This document shows, in pieces, positions 38,872 through 50,147 of a stretch of 64,000 nt of DNA (position 1 is the first letter of the stretch; every line of letters begins with the position of its first letter). A program made the translations under genes and the position numbers. The notes under the pieces are model-generated. The model saw only the letters and a list, made by a program, of their open reading frames with translations, had not been told where the DNA came from and ran no database searches. The stretch is from Pseudoalteromonas sp. T1lg48 (GTDB lineage Bacteria > Pseudomonadota > Gammaproteobacteria > Enterobacterales > Alteromonadaceae), in contig NZ_PQCC01000001.1 of the NCBI RefSeq assembly GCF_002964785.1, positions 248,001-312,000 on the forward strand, read 5' to 3'.

Positions 38872-41800
38872 AGCGGCTGTGGCTCCTTATCGTCATCTCC
38901 CGGCGGTTGGTTCTGTGCCGCCTGCGGCAGGGTCACTTCGCGGCTCTTACGGTCAAGCTCTATCACCTCAGGGTCGCTCATGGAGCCGCTGACCTTAAAT
39001 TTAATCTCGGAGATCACCCTGGCCGAGTGAATCACCTTATCCAGCGCCAAGGCTGCCAAGCCGGTCACCGGGTTGACCATCCAGGCCACTATCACCGGTA
39101 GGCTGGAAGTTACCTGCGGGGCTACCGACAAATCATAATTGAGGGTTTGGCTATTGAGATCTGCATAACCTTGAATCGTTAAATCCGCCGGTACGCCATC
39201 CATTTTGGTGTCCTTGGTATAGGCTATCCCGCTGGCCAGCTGCATGCTGCCTTCCATGCTGTTATAGAAAAAGCCCTTGGCAAAGACATCACGAAAGTCC
39301 AGTTTCAGCTTACGTACCAGGGAGTCCAAACTCAGCAGTGAAAAGACCCGGGCGCCACCATCACTGATTTCACTTAAATGCCCTTCTCCAAGGCGCCATT
39401 CGATATTGCCGCCCAGGCTGGGGATGTCGAAATCATAGGGCGCCCCTCGCCAATGCAAGGCAAATTCCATGTTGGCGTTAGAGTCCTGTACCGTTGTGGT
39501 GATATCAAATTCATCAAACAACTCTCCGATATCATCGCTTTTAAACTCCCCTTGCAGCGCCGTTTGGCCATCTCGCCAAATACCGTCGGCACGTAAAATG
39601 TGCTCGTCCTTATCAACCACTATATTTTTAATATTGAGCTGCTGACCATCACCCTCGAAGGCCATGCCAACCTTATCCAATTGATATTGATTGAGGCGAC
39701 AGTCACTACAATCAAAGCGCACCGCCGGCAGACGCGCCAGCCAGCTTAAGTCTTCCTCTGATGTTTCAACGACCATATCGACTTGCTCGTTATCCTGCTT
39801 TTGTGCGGTAGGAACATTAGCGCGCAGATAATCGGCTCGAATATGAATATCTCGGGACTGTTCACCCGTGGGAATATCCACTCGTGCTCGCAACTCCTTG
39901 GCGGTAAGCTTTAGGTCCATCGCCCCAGGGGTTGGCATCAAGGTAAATTCCAGCTCATTAAAGGGCACTGGGCCCAACTGCGCCTGGCCTATCTGCCCAA
40001 CTACTTTATTGAATTTGGGCATTACCGATACGCCGCTCGCAGGGCGACTCGAAACACTGATAATATTATCGATAACAGGTTGCCAGGCCAACACATCCGC
40101 CTTGGGCAGGTTCACCGTCACCTCAAACCCCTGTTGATTAAGACCGAGGTTTTGTTCGCCGACGATCAGGTGGGCATTGCTCATCTGCCCACTGCCATTA
40201 TCTAAGATGCCATTAAAATACAGCTGGCCATCGAGCTCGGCCATAATCAAATTAGAAATATCATCGCCCTGGATCAAGGCATTAAGCGGCAGCACCTGTT
40301 GCGCCTGCTTGCTATAGGGAGCCGGTAAACTACTGGTGATGCCAAGAAGGTCGCTTTGCACATGGGCCTCGTAATTAAACCCCTGAGCGCCAAACCTCAG
40401 TTGTAGATGAGCATTCAACGGCGTCTTACCCTGCAGTTGCGGCGCTAACAAGCCATTGAGGTTGTGCTCTAGCTTGGCCGTATCCGCTTCCAGAGTGAGC
40501 TCGATATCCGTATTATAGCTGTCGCCCTCTTGCGCACCCACCAGGCTAATGGTGAGTGGCATGCCCAGCCAGCGGGCACTGGCTTCTTTAATTTCGATTT
40601 GATCATTGGCAAAGCTCAGGCGACCACGCAAATCTTGCAAATCTAAACCGGGCTGCGCCAAATATACGGGGTTACCGGCAAACTCGACATCGCCTTTCGC
40701 CAGCACAGCGCCGCCCTTAAGGTCGATTTGCAGTTGCAATTGCCCGGCTAGGCTGCCCTGAGCCTGGATCACCTCAAACACGGTCGCTAACGGCTTGGCC
40801 AGCGGCGTATCGGCAAAAAACGGTTGTAATTCAGGAGCGTCTACCTGCTCGTTAATATCAATAAACAGGGTTTCAGCATTAAGCAGGTCTTCAAGATAAA
40901 CGTGCACACTGCTGTCCAGGCTTAAATTTAATAACTCCCCTTCGCGGCTGTAGATATCCATGCGCTGGTTGTCGAAGTTCAGGCTTACCCCTATTTCATC
41001 GAGCGCCGGCCACTGAGGAGCGAAGGCAAATTTGGCGTTGTCGATTTCGGCCTTAACAATAAAGCGGCCCTGGTTTTCGGTATAGGGAAATTCGGCGAGC
41101 GGGCCCTGCATCAGCACCTGGGCAAAGCGCATGTCGCCGCCTTTAATGGCGCCATTGAGGTAGTCGATCAAATTTTTGTGCATATAGGGCACGGGAAAAT
41201 AGGCCCCGGCACTGGCGGCGCTGCCACCGCTTATTTCCGCATATAAATCAAGGTTAGGCTGCGCCTCAAGACGCAAGGCGAACTCGGTCACCAGCTGCAG
41301 ATCGTCATTGCTTAAACGTACGTTGTCGCTTTCAATCGACCAATAATCGCCCTGGTTATAAAAGGCAATTTCCGCCAATAATTGTTGGTAGGCCAGAGGC
41401 TGGCTAAAGGTATCGCCGGTGAGCAGGTGGTTGTCACTCCCTTGCACACTTAGCAGACCTTTTTCATTGGTGATATGCGCCGTTGCGCTGAGTTCCTGCG
41501 CCCCGGGGATGCCATGAATGCCAGACCAACCCAGGTGCTCGGCGGCAAACCAAAGGCGCCATTTGTCGGCACTTTGCCAATGGAAATACCCCTCGTTAAT
41601 AAACCCCTGCGGCTGGACGGAGAGCAGACCTTGCAAGGCTTCACCCTTGGCCAGACGGGCAAAGGTGGAGGCCATGGAGATATCCAAATCCTGAACCCAC
41701 ACCTTTTGTTCATCGCTAAACAGACCATCGAAGATCAGCGGAGACCACTGGAACTGCTCGTCACTGAGCTGCAATCCGGATGTGCGCACGCGCCAGCCCT

Positions 41801-42704
41801 TGGCCTGAGGGTGAATACGCACCATACCCTGTTGCAACTCAAGGTATTCTTCTTGCTCATCATTACGCCAGGACAACTTGCTCGGGTGGGTTAACAACTG
41901 CACGTCGGTCAGGCGCCCACCGGCAAAGTGCAGCCAGGATTCAATATTCAAATCCGACTGCAGATCCTTGAGTTCGGGGCGCAGGTAATCGTCCAGCCAA
42001 CCCGAGACATCCAGGTTTTGGGCCTGCACATACAGGTCGCCATACACTCCGGCCAGAGTTTCACCGGATAGTTTTAGACGCGCCTCCAGGCTGTTCTGTT
42101 CGATTCCTGGAAGGCTCACCTGGCCCTCCGCATAATGCCCGTCGAGGCGGTTTTCCCACACCAGATTTTCTAACAAAATGCGGTGGTTGCGATTATCAAG
42201 ACTGATGATATTAAGCTCACTGTCCTCAATGGCAAAGTGCCCGGAGGCACCGAGGAACAGGCTTTCTATCAGCGCTTGTTGCTGCGAGTTATTACTGCTT
42301 TGCTCGTTAGTGAATAACTGTCGGGCATCGATTTTGGCCTTAAAGCCATTAAGCACAAAATAATTAGAGCGTAACTGTCTATACAGCAGGGATTGCCACA
42401 AATTGATATGGAGTCGGGTTTGCGCCACACTGACGCTGATTGGCGCCTCGGCATTATCGGCAAAACCCACCTCATTAACCACCAGAGCCGGACCGTTACC
42501 CTGCCAACTGGCACTGAGGGAGCCGATGGAGATATCGGCGTTAAGCTGCTCGCCAAGAAACTGCTCGACCTGGACACGGTAATCGTTGGCGTAGGGCAAG
42601 CTGTATTTTAACAGCGACACAAGCACGGCCAACAGCACCAAAATAATGGCGCTGATTTGCCAAATTTTTGTGACGCAAAAAAAGCAAACCGACCTGGCGT
42701 TCAC
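38868..42704 (-). CDS. yhdP: AsmA-like phospholipid transport protein YhdP
   Basis: 1278 residues. One N-terminal inner-membrane helix (about residues 14-36) is followed by a very long repetitive beta-rich periplasmic part and a C-terminal AsmA-like region. YhdP, with TamB and YdbH, is held to form a bridge carrying phospholipids to the outer membrane. The start is GTG at 42704, sharing a base with the rng stop (TAGTG); no other start codon precedes the membrane helix. Order maf-rng-yhdP-(nitrilase)-tldD fits. Confidence 0.94.
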   Translation of the reverse strand: MNARSVCFFCVTKIWQISAIILVLLAVLVSLLKYSLPYANDYRVQVEQFLGEQLNADISIGSLSASWQGNGPALVVNEVGFADNAEAPISVSVAQTRLHINLWQSLLYRQLRSNYFVLNGFKAKIDARQLFTNEQSSNNSQQQALIESLFLGASGHFAIEDSELNIISLDNRNHRILLENLVWENRLDGHYAEGQVSLPGIEQNSLEARLKLSGETLAGVYGDLYVQAQNLDVSGWLDDYLRPELKDLQSDLNIESWLHFAGGRLTDVQLLTHPSKLSWRNDEQEEYLELQQGMVRIHPQAKGWRVRTSGLQLSDEQFQWSPLIFDGLFSDEQKVWVQDLDISMASTFARLAKGEALQGLLSVQPQGFINEGYFHWQSADKWRLWFAAEHLGWSGIHGIPGAQELSATAHITNEKGLLSVQGSDNHLLTGDTFSQPLAYQQLLAEIAFYNQGDYWSIESDNVRLSNDDLQLVTEFALRLEAQPNLDLYAEISGGSAASAGAYFPVPYMHKNLIDYLNGAIKGGDMRFAQVLMQGPLAEFPYTENQGRFIVKAEIDNAKFAFAPQWPALDEIGVSLNFDNQRMDIYSREGELLNLSLDSSVHVYLEDLLNAETLFIDINEQVDAPELQPFFADTPLAKPLATVFEVIQAQGSLAGQLQLQIDLKGGAVLAKGDVEFAGNPVYLAQPGLDLQDLRGRLSFANDQIEIKEASARWLGMPLTISLVGAQEGDSYNTDIELTLEADTAKLEHNLNGLLAPQLQGKTPLNAHLQLRFGAQGFNYEAHVQSDLLGITSSLPAPYSKQAQQVLPLNALIQGDDISNLIMAELDGQLYFNGILDNGSGQMSNAHLIVGEQNLGLNQQGFEVTVNLPKADVLAWQPVIDNIISVSSRPASGVSVMPKFNKVVGQIGQAQLGPVPFNELEFTLMPTPGAMDLKLTAKELRARVDIPTGEQSRDIHIRADYLRANVPTAQKQDNEQVDMVVETSEEDLSWLARLPAVRFDCSDCRLNQYQLDKVGMAFEGDGQQLNIKNIVVDKDEHILRADGIWRDGQTALQGEFKSDDIGELFDEFDITTTVQDSNANMEFALHWRGAPYDFDIPSLGGNIEWRLGEGHLSEISDGGARVFSLLSLDSLVRKLKLDFRDVFAKGFFYNSMEGSMQLASGIAYTKDTKMDGVPADLTIQGYADLNSQTLNYDLSVAPQVTSSLPVIVAWMVNPVTGLAALALDKVIHSARVISEIKFKVSGSMSDPEVIELDRKSREVTLPQAAQNQPPGDDDKEPQPL

Positions 42705-44176
42705 TACATCATCACCACATCGAACTGCTCTTGGCTATACAGGTTTTCGGTTTGAATAATCACTTGTTTACCAATAAAGAGTTCTAACTCGGCAAGATTG
42801 TGATATTCATCGTTGAGCAGCGCTTCACTGACGGCCGCAGAGGCATACACCATAAATTTGTCGGCATCATAGGCGCGATTGACGCGCACAATCTCACGGA
42901 GGATTTCATAACACACGGTTTCCACCGTTTTTAACGAGCCACGACCGGCACAGGAAGGACACACGCCGCAAAGAATATGCTCTAAGCTCTCTCGGGTGCG
43001 CTTACGGGTCATTTCAACCAGCCCCAGTGCCGATAAGCCATTAATATTGGCCTTGGCTCTATCCTTAGACAACGCCTGCTCTAAAGAGTGCAATACCCGC
43101 CGTTTGTGCTCATCGGAAATCATATCGATAAAATCGATAATAATGATGCCGCCCAGGTTACGCAGTCGTAACTGACGCGCAATGGCACTGGTGGCTTCGA
43201 TATTGGTATTAAAAATGGTTTCTTCGAGGTTACGATGGCCAACAAAGGCGCCGGTATTGACATCCACCGTGGTCATGGCTTCGGTCTGATCAATGATTAG
43301 ATACCCACCGGACTTCAGCTCCACCTTACGATGCAGGGCTTTTTGGATCTCATTTTCGACATCAAACAAGTCAAAAATGGGTCGCTCACCGGGATAATAT
43401 TCCAATACCTTATGCAGGTGCGGCACAAACTCTTCGGTAAAGTTCACCAGCTCCTGATACGTCAGCTTGGAGTCGACGCGAATCCGCTCCATGTCCTCGC
43501 CGACATAATCACGCAGGGTACGAAACGCCAGCTTTAAGTCTTCGTGCAGTATGCTTTCTTTGCTGGTCTTTTTGCGCTTTTCAACGATCTTCAGCCACAG
43601 CTTTTTAAGAAATTCGGCATCATGCTTAAGCTCGTGTTCGCTTGCCCCTTCGGCGGCAGTGCGCACGATAAAGCCACCGTTTTCATCATTATACTGAGCC
43701 ACTATGTTTTTAAGGCGCAAGCGTTCTTCGTCGCTCTCGATGCGCTGGCTGACGCCCACATGGGTGGCATCGGGCATAAACACTAGGTAGCGAGAGGGAA
43801 TGGTGATATCCGTGGTTAATCGAGCGCCCTTGGTGCCGATAGGGTCTTTGACCACTTGCACCATAATATGTTGGCCCTGACGCACCAGCTCACGAATGTC
43901 CTGTACCTTTTTCACCGGTTGCTCGTCGAGCCCATCTTCAAAAGAGGCGCTGTTGACTATGTCCGACGCATGTAAAAATGCCGCCTTTTCGAGGCCTATA
44001 TCGACGAATGCCGCCTGCATGCCGGGGAGCACCCTGCTCACCTTGCCGAGATAAATATTACCAACGATACCCAGATTGCCAATACGCTCAACCTGGACCT
44101 CTTGCAGCACGCCGTTTTCAATTAAGGCGACGCGACTCTCACTGGGAGTCACATTAATAAGTAATTCTGAGCTCAT
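42704..44176 (-). CDS. rng: Ribonuclease G
   Basis: 490 residues. It contains an S1 RNA-binding segment (GNIYLGKVSRVLPGMQAAFVDIG, partly quoted), the RNase H-like catalytic strand IIIDFIDMISDE with the metal-binding aspartates, and the zinc link CGVCPSCAGRG. It matures the 16S rRNA 5' end and degrades some mRNAs. It lacks the long C-terminal scaffold of RNase E. It starts 1 base after the maf stop and overlaps yhdP. Confidence 0.97.
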   Translation of the reverse strand: MSSELLINVTPSESRVALIENGVLQEVQVERIGNLGIVGNIYLGKVSRVLPGMQAAFVDIGLEKAAFLHASDIVNSASFEDGLDEQPVKKVQDIRELVRQGQHIMVQVVKDPIGTKGARLTTDITIPSRYLVFMPDATHVGVSQRIESDEERLRLKNIVAQYNDENGGFIVRTAAEGASEHELKHDAEFLKKLWLKIVEKRKKTSKESILHEDLKLAFRTLRDYVGEDMERIRVDSKLTYQELVNFTEEFVPHLHKVLEYYPGERPIFDLFDVENEIQKALHRKVELKSGGYLIIDQTEAMTTVDVNTGAFVGHRNLEETIFNTNIEATSAIARQLRLRNLGGIIIIDFIDMISDEHKRRVLHSLEQALSKDRAKANINGLSALGLVEMTRKRTRESLEHILCGVCPSCAGRGSLKTVETVCYEILREIVRVNRAYDADKFMVYASAAVSEALLNDEYHNLAELELFIGKQVIIQTENLYSQEQFDVVMM

Positions 44177-44177
44177 G

Positions 44178-44735
44178 CTAAAATTCAGCTAGTAATTTTT
44201 GTGTCTCATACAAAGGTAACCCCATCACCGCAAAATAGCTACCGCTAAGGTGGGTGACAAAAGCTCCCGCACGGCCTTGAATGCCGTAGCCTCCGGCCTT
44301 GTCATGGGGCTCGCCAGTGTGCCAGTAGGCGGCTATTTCCGCTTCGCTCAGCGCCTTAAAGGTGACCTGGGTGCGTACCACTACACTGGTGGTATGCTCT
44401 GTATCGGCCAAGGCCACCGCGGTCAACACATCGTGACTGCGTCCACTGAGTAAACGCATCATGGCCGCGAAGTCGTCAAAATCACAGGGTTTACCCATGA
44501 TTTGTCCGTCGCATACCACCACGGTATCGCTGCCAAGTACTGGGCGGTCGTGATAGCCAAGAGCAACGCCGGTCTCCGCCTTTAAGCGTGCCAGGCGCTC
44601 TACCAGTGCCAAGGCGCTTTCATCGGCCAGAGGACGCTCGTCGGCATCCACGGAAAACTGTTCAAATTCAACGCCCAGTTGCGCTAAAAGCTCGCGGCGC
44701 CGAGGCGACTGCGAGGCAAGATAGATTGGCTTCAT
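44178..44735 (-). CDS. maf: Maf nucleoside triphosphate pyrophosphatase (dTTP/UTP type, YhdE)
   Basis: 185 residues. The Maf signature ASQSPRRRELLAQLG is at residues 7-21, with VLGSDTVVVCDGQIMGKP and HDKAGGYGIQGRAGAFV later. Maf proteins hydrolyse non-canonical or excess nucleotides, and YhdE-type members act on dTTP, UTP and their modified forms. It lies 2 bp after mreD, in the mreBCD-maf-rng order known from E. coli. Confidence 0.93.
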   Translation of the reverse strand: MKPIYLASQSPRRRELLAQLGVEFEQFSVDADERPLADESALALVERLARLKAETGVALGYHDRPVLGSDTVVVCDGQIMGKPCDFDDFAAMMRLLSGRSHDVLTAVALADTEHTTSVVVRTQVTFKALSEAEIAAYWHTGEPHDKAGGYGIQGRAGAFVTHLSGSYFAVMGLPLYETQKLLAEF

Positions 44736-44737
44736 GA

Positions 44738-45214
44738 TTAACGGATCCGAAAGTGACGTCGGTATTTACGCAGCAGCAAAAACAACCAGGGCCAACAAAT
44801 GGCACCGGTTAGCACCGGCCACAAATATTGCGGCGAAAAGTAGACATCCAAAAGAAAGTGATGGAGCCAGAACTGCAGCAGGTGATGCAGGGCCAGAAAC
44901 ACGGCTACCAATAGGCCTTGCTGCCAAATCGAAAAATTACGCAGCTTTTGGTAATTGCTGGCGGTAATGTAGATGGTGACTGCATAGGTGAGCGAATGCA
45001 CCCCTAGTGGTGACCCCGTGGCCAGGTCGATGATCAATCCGGTTACCCAGGCTGCGCCGATATTGACGCGGTGTGGCAAAGCCAATGACCAATACATTAA
45101 GACCAGAAGCACCCAATCGGGACGAAACGACTCCATGGAAATTGGCAAGGGCATCAGCGCCATCACCAGAGAGAAAAAGACGCTTAAGACAATGAGTCCA
45201 TACTGCTTACTCAT
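44738..45214 (-). CDS. mreD: Rod shape-determining protein MreD
   Basis: 158 residues with about five membrane helices. Typical features are PDWVLLVLMYWSLALPHRVNIGAAWVTGLIID (partly quoted) and TGSPLGVHSLTYA. MreD belongs to the elongasome with MreC, RodA and PBP2. It overlaps mreC by 8 bases. Confidence 0.93.
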   Translation of the reverse strand: MSKQYGLIVLSVFFSLVMALMPLPISMESFRPDWVLLVLMYWSLALPHRVNIGAAWVTGLIIDLATGSPLGVHSLTYAVTIYITASNYQKLRNFSIWQQGLLVAVFLALHHLLQFWLHHFLLDVYFSPQYLWPVLTGAICWPWLFLLLRKYRRHFRIR

Positions 45215-46054
45215 CGATCTTTACCTCTTGCATCTGGGGTGTATCTGTTAACACCAGCAATAGTCGAATGCGATCGAGCTGCGCCACCGGCTGCGCGTAG
45301 ATTTGCGCAAAGGGACGACCCTCATCGCGATTAATATGAGTTACCACGGCGACCGGGTAGCCCTCGGGAAAGCGCTCTCCAAGTCCCGAGCTTAACAGCA
45401 CATCGCCAATGCGAATATCCAAGCTATGGGGGACATGGGAAAGTTTTACGCTGGAGATCTTGCCCATGCCTTCGACCACGGTGCGCACATTATTGCGCAG
45501 CACCCGCACCGGGGTAGCATGGGTGGTATCTGTGATCAGCAAGACGCGACTGGTGCTGGCACCCACCTGGATCACCTGACCGACCACGCCCAGCTCGTCT
45601 ATGACCGCCAGGCCTTCTCGCAAGCCATCCGAAGTTCCCTTATTGATCACCACCTGATGGCTGTAAGGGTTCGAGTGCACGGATAACACCTGCGCAACCA
45701 GCTTACCCTGTTGTTGTCGCGGATTAGAGCCCAACAAGGCGCGCAGCTTTTCATTTTCCTGTGCCAAAAAGGCATATTGTTGCAACTGTTCGCTTTGCAA
45801 TAATTGCTTGTTTTTTAAAGCTTCGTTTTCTTTTAACAGTTGTTCACGAGAGGTCAGATTTTTAGCACTGGTCGAAAGCAGCTCATAGGGAAGATTGGCC
45901 AGGTAAAGTAAAGGGCTGACCAGGGTATTCAGCGAGGTACGAACCGCGGTACCGCCACTGGTGTAGCGGTCGCCAAGAATAAGCATGACACTAAGCACAA
46001 CTGCGATGGTTAATCGCAGTTGCATTGAAATAGTGCGACCAAATAATAAATTCA

Positions 46055-46055
<1 letters not shown>
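45207..46055 (-). CDS. mreC: Rod shape-determining protein MreC
   Basis: 282 residues: a cytoplasmic start, one membrane helix (about 13-30), a coiled coil (about 65-105, SREQLLKENEALKNKQLLQS) and a beta-rich periplasmic domain with VINKGTSDGLREGLAVID and the LLITDTTHATPVRV and SSGLGERFPEGYPVA motifs. MreC activates PBP2. It is shorter than E. coli MreC (367), lacking that protein's long tail, but normal for the family. Its ATG shares a base with the mreB stop. Confidence 0.95.
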
Positions 46056-47475
<1,420 letters not shown>

Positions 47476-48384
47476 ATGAACCCGGTAGAAAATACATTAC
47501 CCGAATCTCCCCTGCATGGAATCCAGGATACGTTGCTGGACAAACATGGCGTACGCTTAAGCATTAAACGTGACGATTTGCTGCACCCCATTATCCATGG
47601 CAACAAATGGCGTAAATTAAAGTACAACCTGATCGCCTTCAGGCGATCCGGAAAATCGGAACTGCTGACCTTTGGTGGCGCCTTCTCCAACCACCTTTAT
47701 GCCAGTGCCGCCGCCGGCAAAATATTCCGCATTCCAACGAGAGCCATAGTACGCGGCCCACAATTGGACAGCCAAAACCCAACACTGCGTTTCGCCAAGG
47801 CCTGCGGTATGCAGCTTCACCCTGTGACGCGCAGCGAATATCGCCAGCGCGATTGCACCGAGTATCTTGAACAATTAAAGCAGCGCTTTACCAAGGCTTT
47901 TATTCTTCCCGAAGGCGGAACCAATGCCGCCGCTTTAAAGGGAGTCGCAGAGCTGGCCAACAGCCTGCCGCAACATCAGTTTCTAGTGTGCGCCACCGGC
48001 AGTGGCGGCACCTTGGCGGGACTGCTGTCCGGGCATACGCAAACCCAGGTGCTGGGCATTGCGGTGCTGAAAAACGCCGAATACTTACAACAACAGATCT
48101 CCGAACTGCAACCCAGTCCCAACTGCGCTTGGCGCTTACTTTGTGAGCATCACGATGGCGGCTATGGCCGTTTTAGTCCCGAACTGTGGCAATTTTGCCA
48201 ATGGTTCGAGTACACTCACAAGGTGCCCCTCGAACCCATCTACAGCGGTAAAATGATGTATGCCTTATGGCAATTGATTGAGCAAGGCTATTTTCCCAGT
48301 GGCAGTCACATTATTGCCATCCATACCGGTGGCCTTCAGGGCAAGGATGGCCTGAGGTATCGCGGCCTTATTGGGGCAGATTAA
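47476..48384 (+). CDS. D-cysteine desulfhydrase / ACC deaminase family PLP enzyme
   Basis: 302 residues from ATG 47476. The PLP lysine is in HGNKWRKLKYNL, followed by LLTFGGAFSNHLYASAAAG and the phosphate-binding CATGSGGTLAGLL loop, typical of fold-type II enzymes of the D-cysteine desulfhydrase/ACC deaminase group. ACC deaminase, D-cysteine desulfhydrase and other beta-elimination activities cannot be separated by eye; the former is less likely as no plant-association genes are near. The 3' end overlaps csrD on the other strand by 17 bp. Confidence 0.8.
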   Translation: MNPVENTLPESPLHGIQDTLLDKHGVRLSIKRDDLLHPIIHGNKWRKLKYNLIAFRRSGKSELLTFGGAFSNHLYASAAAGKIFRIPTRAIVRGPQLDSQNPTLRFAKACGMQLHPVTRSEYRQRDCTEYLEQLKQRFTKAFILPEGGTNAAALKGVAELANSLPQHQFLVCATGSGGTLAGLLSGHTQTQVLGIAVLKNAEYLQQQISELQPSPNCAWRLLCEHHDGGYGRFSPELWQFCQWFEYTHKVPLEPIYSGKMMYALWQLIEQGYFPSGSHIIAIHTGGLQGKDGLRYRGLIGAD

Positions 48385-49999
48385 AGGCGCTGAGTTGGTT
48401 AATGGTACCGGTGAAGTAAAAGCCTTGCGCTCCTTGTACACCCAATTGTTTCAGCACCTCAGCCTGTTGATGGCGTTCAATGCCGACCGCGTAAACGGTG
48501 ATCCCCAAGCGCTGGGCATTGGCGACATAAGATAAAACCCGCCGTTGAATATGCCTGTCCGTATCCACATGGCTGATCAATTCGCTGGCTAATTTAATCG
48601 CCTTAATTGGCACCTTAAGGGTGTTTAAGGCGTCGGTGGGCCATTTACTTAACTGATCGACAATAATACCACGCTGGCAGACCGGAGTCGTTTTTAGGCG
48701 TTTAGCGATCAATCTAGGCTGTTTTGCCAACAAGGCCGCCGGGCATTCCAAGCAGACTCTGGGATGCGCCTCTAAGAACTCTTCTAGCCGCCGCCACACA
48801 TCGTCATCAAGCCAGGAACTAGGATGAATATTTAAACTGATATCGGCCTGCAGCTGCTCGCTTTTAAGCATGGTTTCCAGACGCCTTAGCACGGCAATAT
48901 CGACGCTGCGCGCGGCACTTTCGGGGGTACTGTGACTCAGTAAATACTCGGGAGAAATAAGCCCTAGCTGCGGATGGCGAATGCGTAGCAAAGTTTCGTG
49001 ATGAATAATCTCCTCATTGTATAAATCGAACACCGGCTGGAAAAAACACACAAACTGCTCATTGTTGATGGCATCAACCAAAGAGCATGACTTAGCGGCT
49101 AATAACATGGAGTGATTATGGCTAAAGGGAATGCGATAACAATGCTTATGCTCGCTTTGTCGCGCCAGCGCCAGTGCCGATTGACACAGCTGATAGACCA
49201 CCGCCTGATCGGCACCACTGCGGTAGTTGCAAAGGCCGACTTTGACCTCGGCACGATTTAAATCCGGCAGTAGACTACGGCAGCACTTAAGCGCCATGGC
49301 GCTGAAGTTTTGCAGATGATTTTCCAACTGTTTATAGGGTACCTCTTTTACCGTAACGGCAAAGCAGCCCGAATTAAGTATACTCACCGACACCCTTTGC
49401 TGATGCTTTAACTGCTCCTGCAACAGGGCTTCGAATAAACTGGCAATACCTGACGCCACCGAGCTTAAACGCTGGCAATAAACAATTGCAAAAACGCTTT
49501 GATGAAGCTGATTGACCCCCAACATATTGGCACTGGCTGGTTGAGTGTCATTATTATCCAGCCCTTTTTTCTGCCCGCCGTAACGGGTCAGCGCCATAGC
49601 CGAACGCCACTCGGTCTTGCGCAGCCAGTGCACCGTACGCCATAAGAAAATAAGCAACAAGACATTAATGACGATAAACCAATGACTATGCTGTAACCAC
49701 AATGGCTGGCTGTAGACCTTGAGCGACCCAGAACTCAGTGCCAGATTAAATTGTACCGGCATCACAAAACTGCCCTTTTGCGCCTTACTCGATAATCCAT
49801 AAGGCGCCAAAGCCCTGGATAAAGCCGGCTCGCTGATACTACCCAATTGCTCAAGCCGTGTTTCCAGTTGCTGTAATTGCGATTGCCGCTCCTGCACCAA
49901 AGCCCACACCAAAATGGCGTTGAGCAACACCATAACCAGCGCCCCTATCATGCAAGTTAAGCCAAGCCTTTGATACTTTGTAAAAATGGACAAATCCAA
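48368..49999 (-). CDS. csrD: CsrD-like regulator with degenerate GGDEF and EAL domains
   Basis: 543 residues: two N-terminal membrane helices (about 15-35 and 106-125), a degenerate GGDEF region (about 170-290) with no GGDEF signature, and an EAL-like domain (about 305-540). The EAL motif is ETLLR, the metal-binding DDFGTG stretch is replaced by VDQLSKWP, and the late EGVE motif reads VGIER, so phosphodiesterase activity is very unlikely. This matches CsrD/MshH, which promotes RNase E decay of CsrB/CsrC sRNAs. Position beside mreB and ssb agrees with csrD in E. coli and mshH in Vibrio. Confidence 0.78.
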   Translation of the reverse strand: MDLSIFTKYQRLGLTCMIGALVMVLLNAILVWALVQERQSQLQQLETRLEQLGSISEPALSRALAPYGLSSKAQKGSFVMPVQFNLALSSGSLKVYSQPLWLQHSHWFIVINVLLLIFLWRTVHWLRKTEWRSAMALTRYGGQKKGLDNNDTQPASANMLGVNQLHQSVFAIVYCQRLSSVASGIASLFEALLQEQLKHQQRVSVSILNSGCFAVTVKEVPYKQLENHLQNFSAMALKCCRSLLPDLNRAEVKVGLCNYRSGADQAVVYQLCQSALALARQSEHKHCYRIPFSHNHSMLLAAKSCSLVDAINNEQFVCFFQPVFDLYNEEIIHHETLLRIRHPQLGLISPEYLLSHSTPESAARSVDIAVLRRLETMLKSEQLQADISLNIHPSSWLDDDVWRRLEEFLEAHPRVCLECPAALLAKQPRLIAKRLKTTPVCQRGIIVDQLSKWPTDALNTLKVPIKAIKLASELISHVDTDRHIQRRVLSYVANAQRLGITVYAVGIERHQQAEVLKQLGVQGAQGFYFTGTINQLSAFNLPQ

Positions 50000-50070
50000 G
50001 GTCTATTCGTCGTTGTTAGCCATGAGTAAAGTGTTGTCTATGAAGGAAGGAAGCTCAAGCGTGACGCCAT

Positions 50071-50093
50071 AAAAAAGCCCCGTATTACGGGGC
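50071..50093 (-). terminator. Intrinsic terminator of ssb
   Basis: GCCCCGT (50077-50083) pairs with ACGGGGC (50087-50093) around ATT, followed by T6 on the minus strand. It separates ssb from csrD, which must have its own promoter in 50000-50070. Confidence 0.88.
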
Positions 50094-50147
50094 CTTCAGA
50101 AGAAACTATCTAGATTTCAATGAGCTTGGTTAACAAGCCGATTTACC

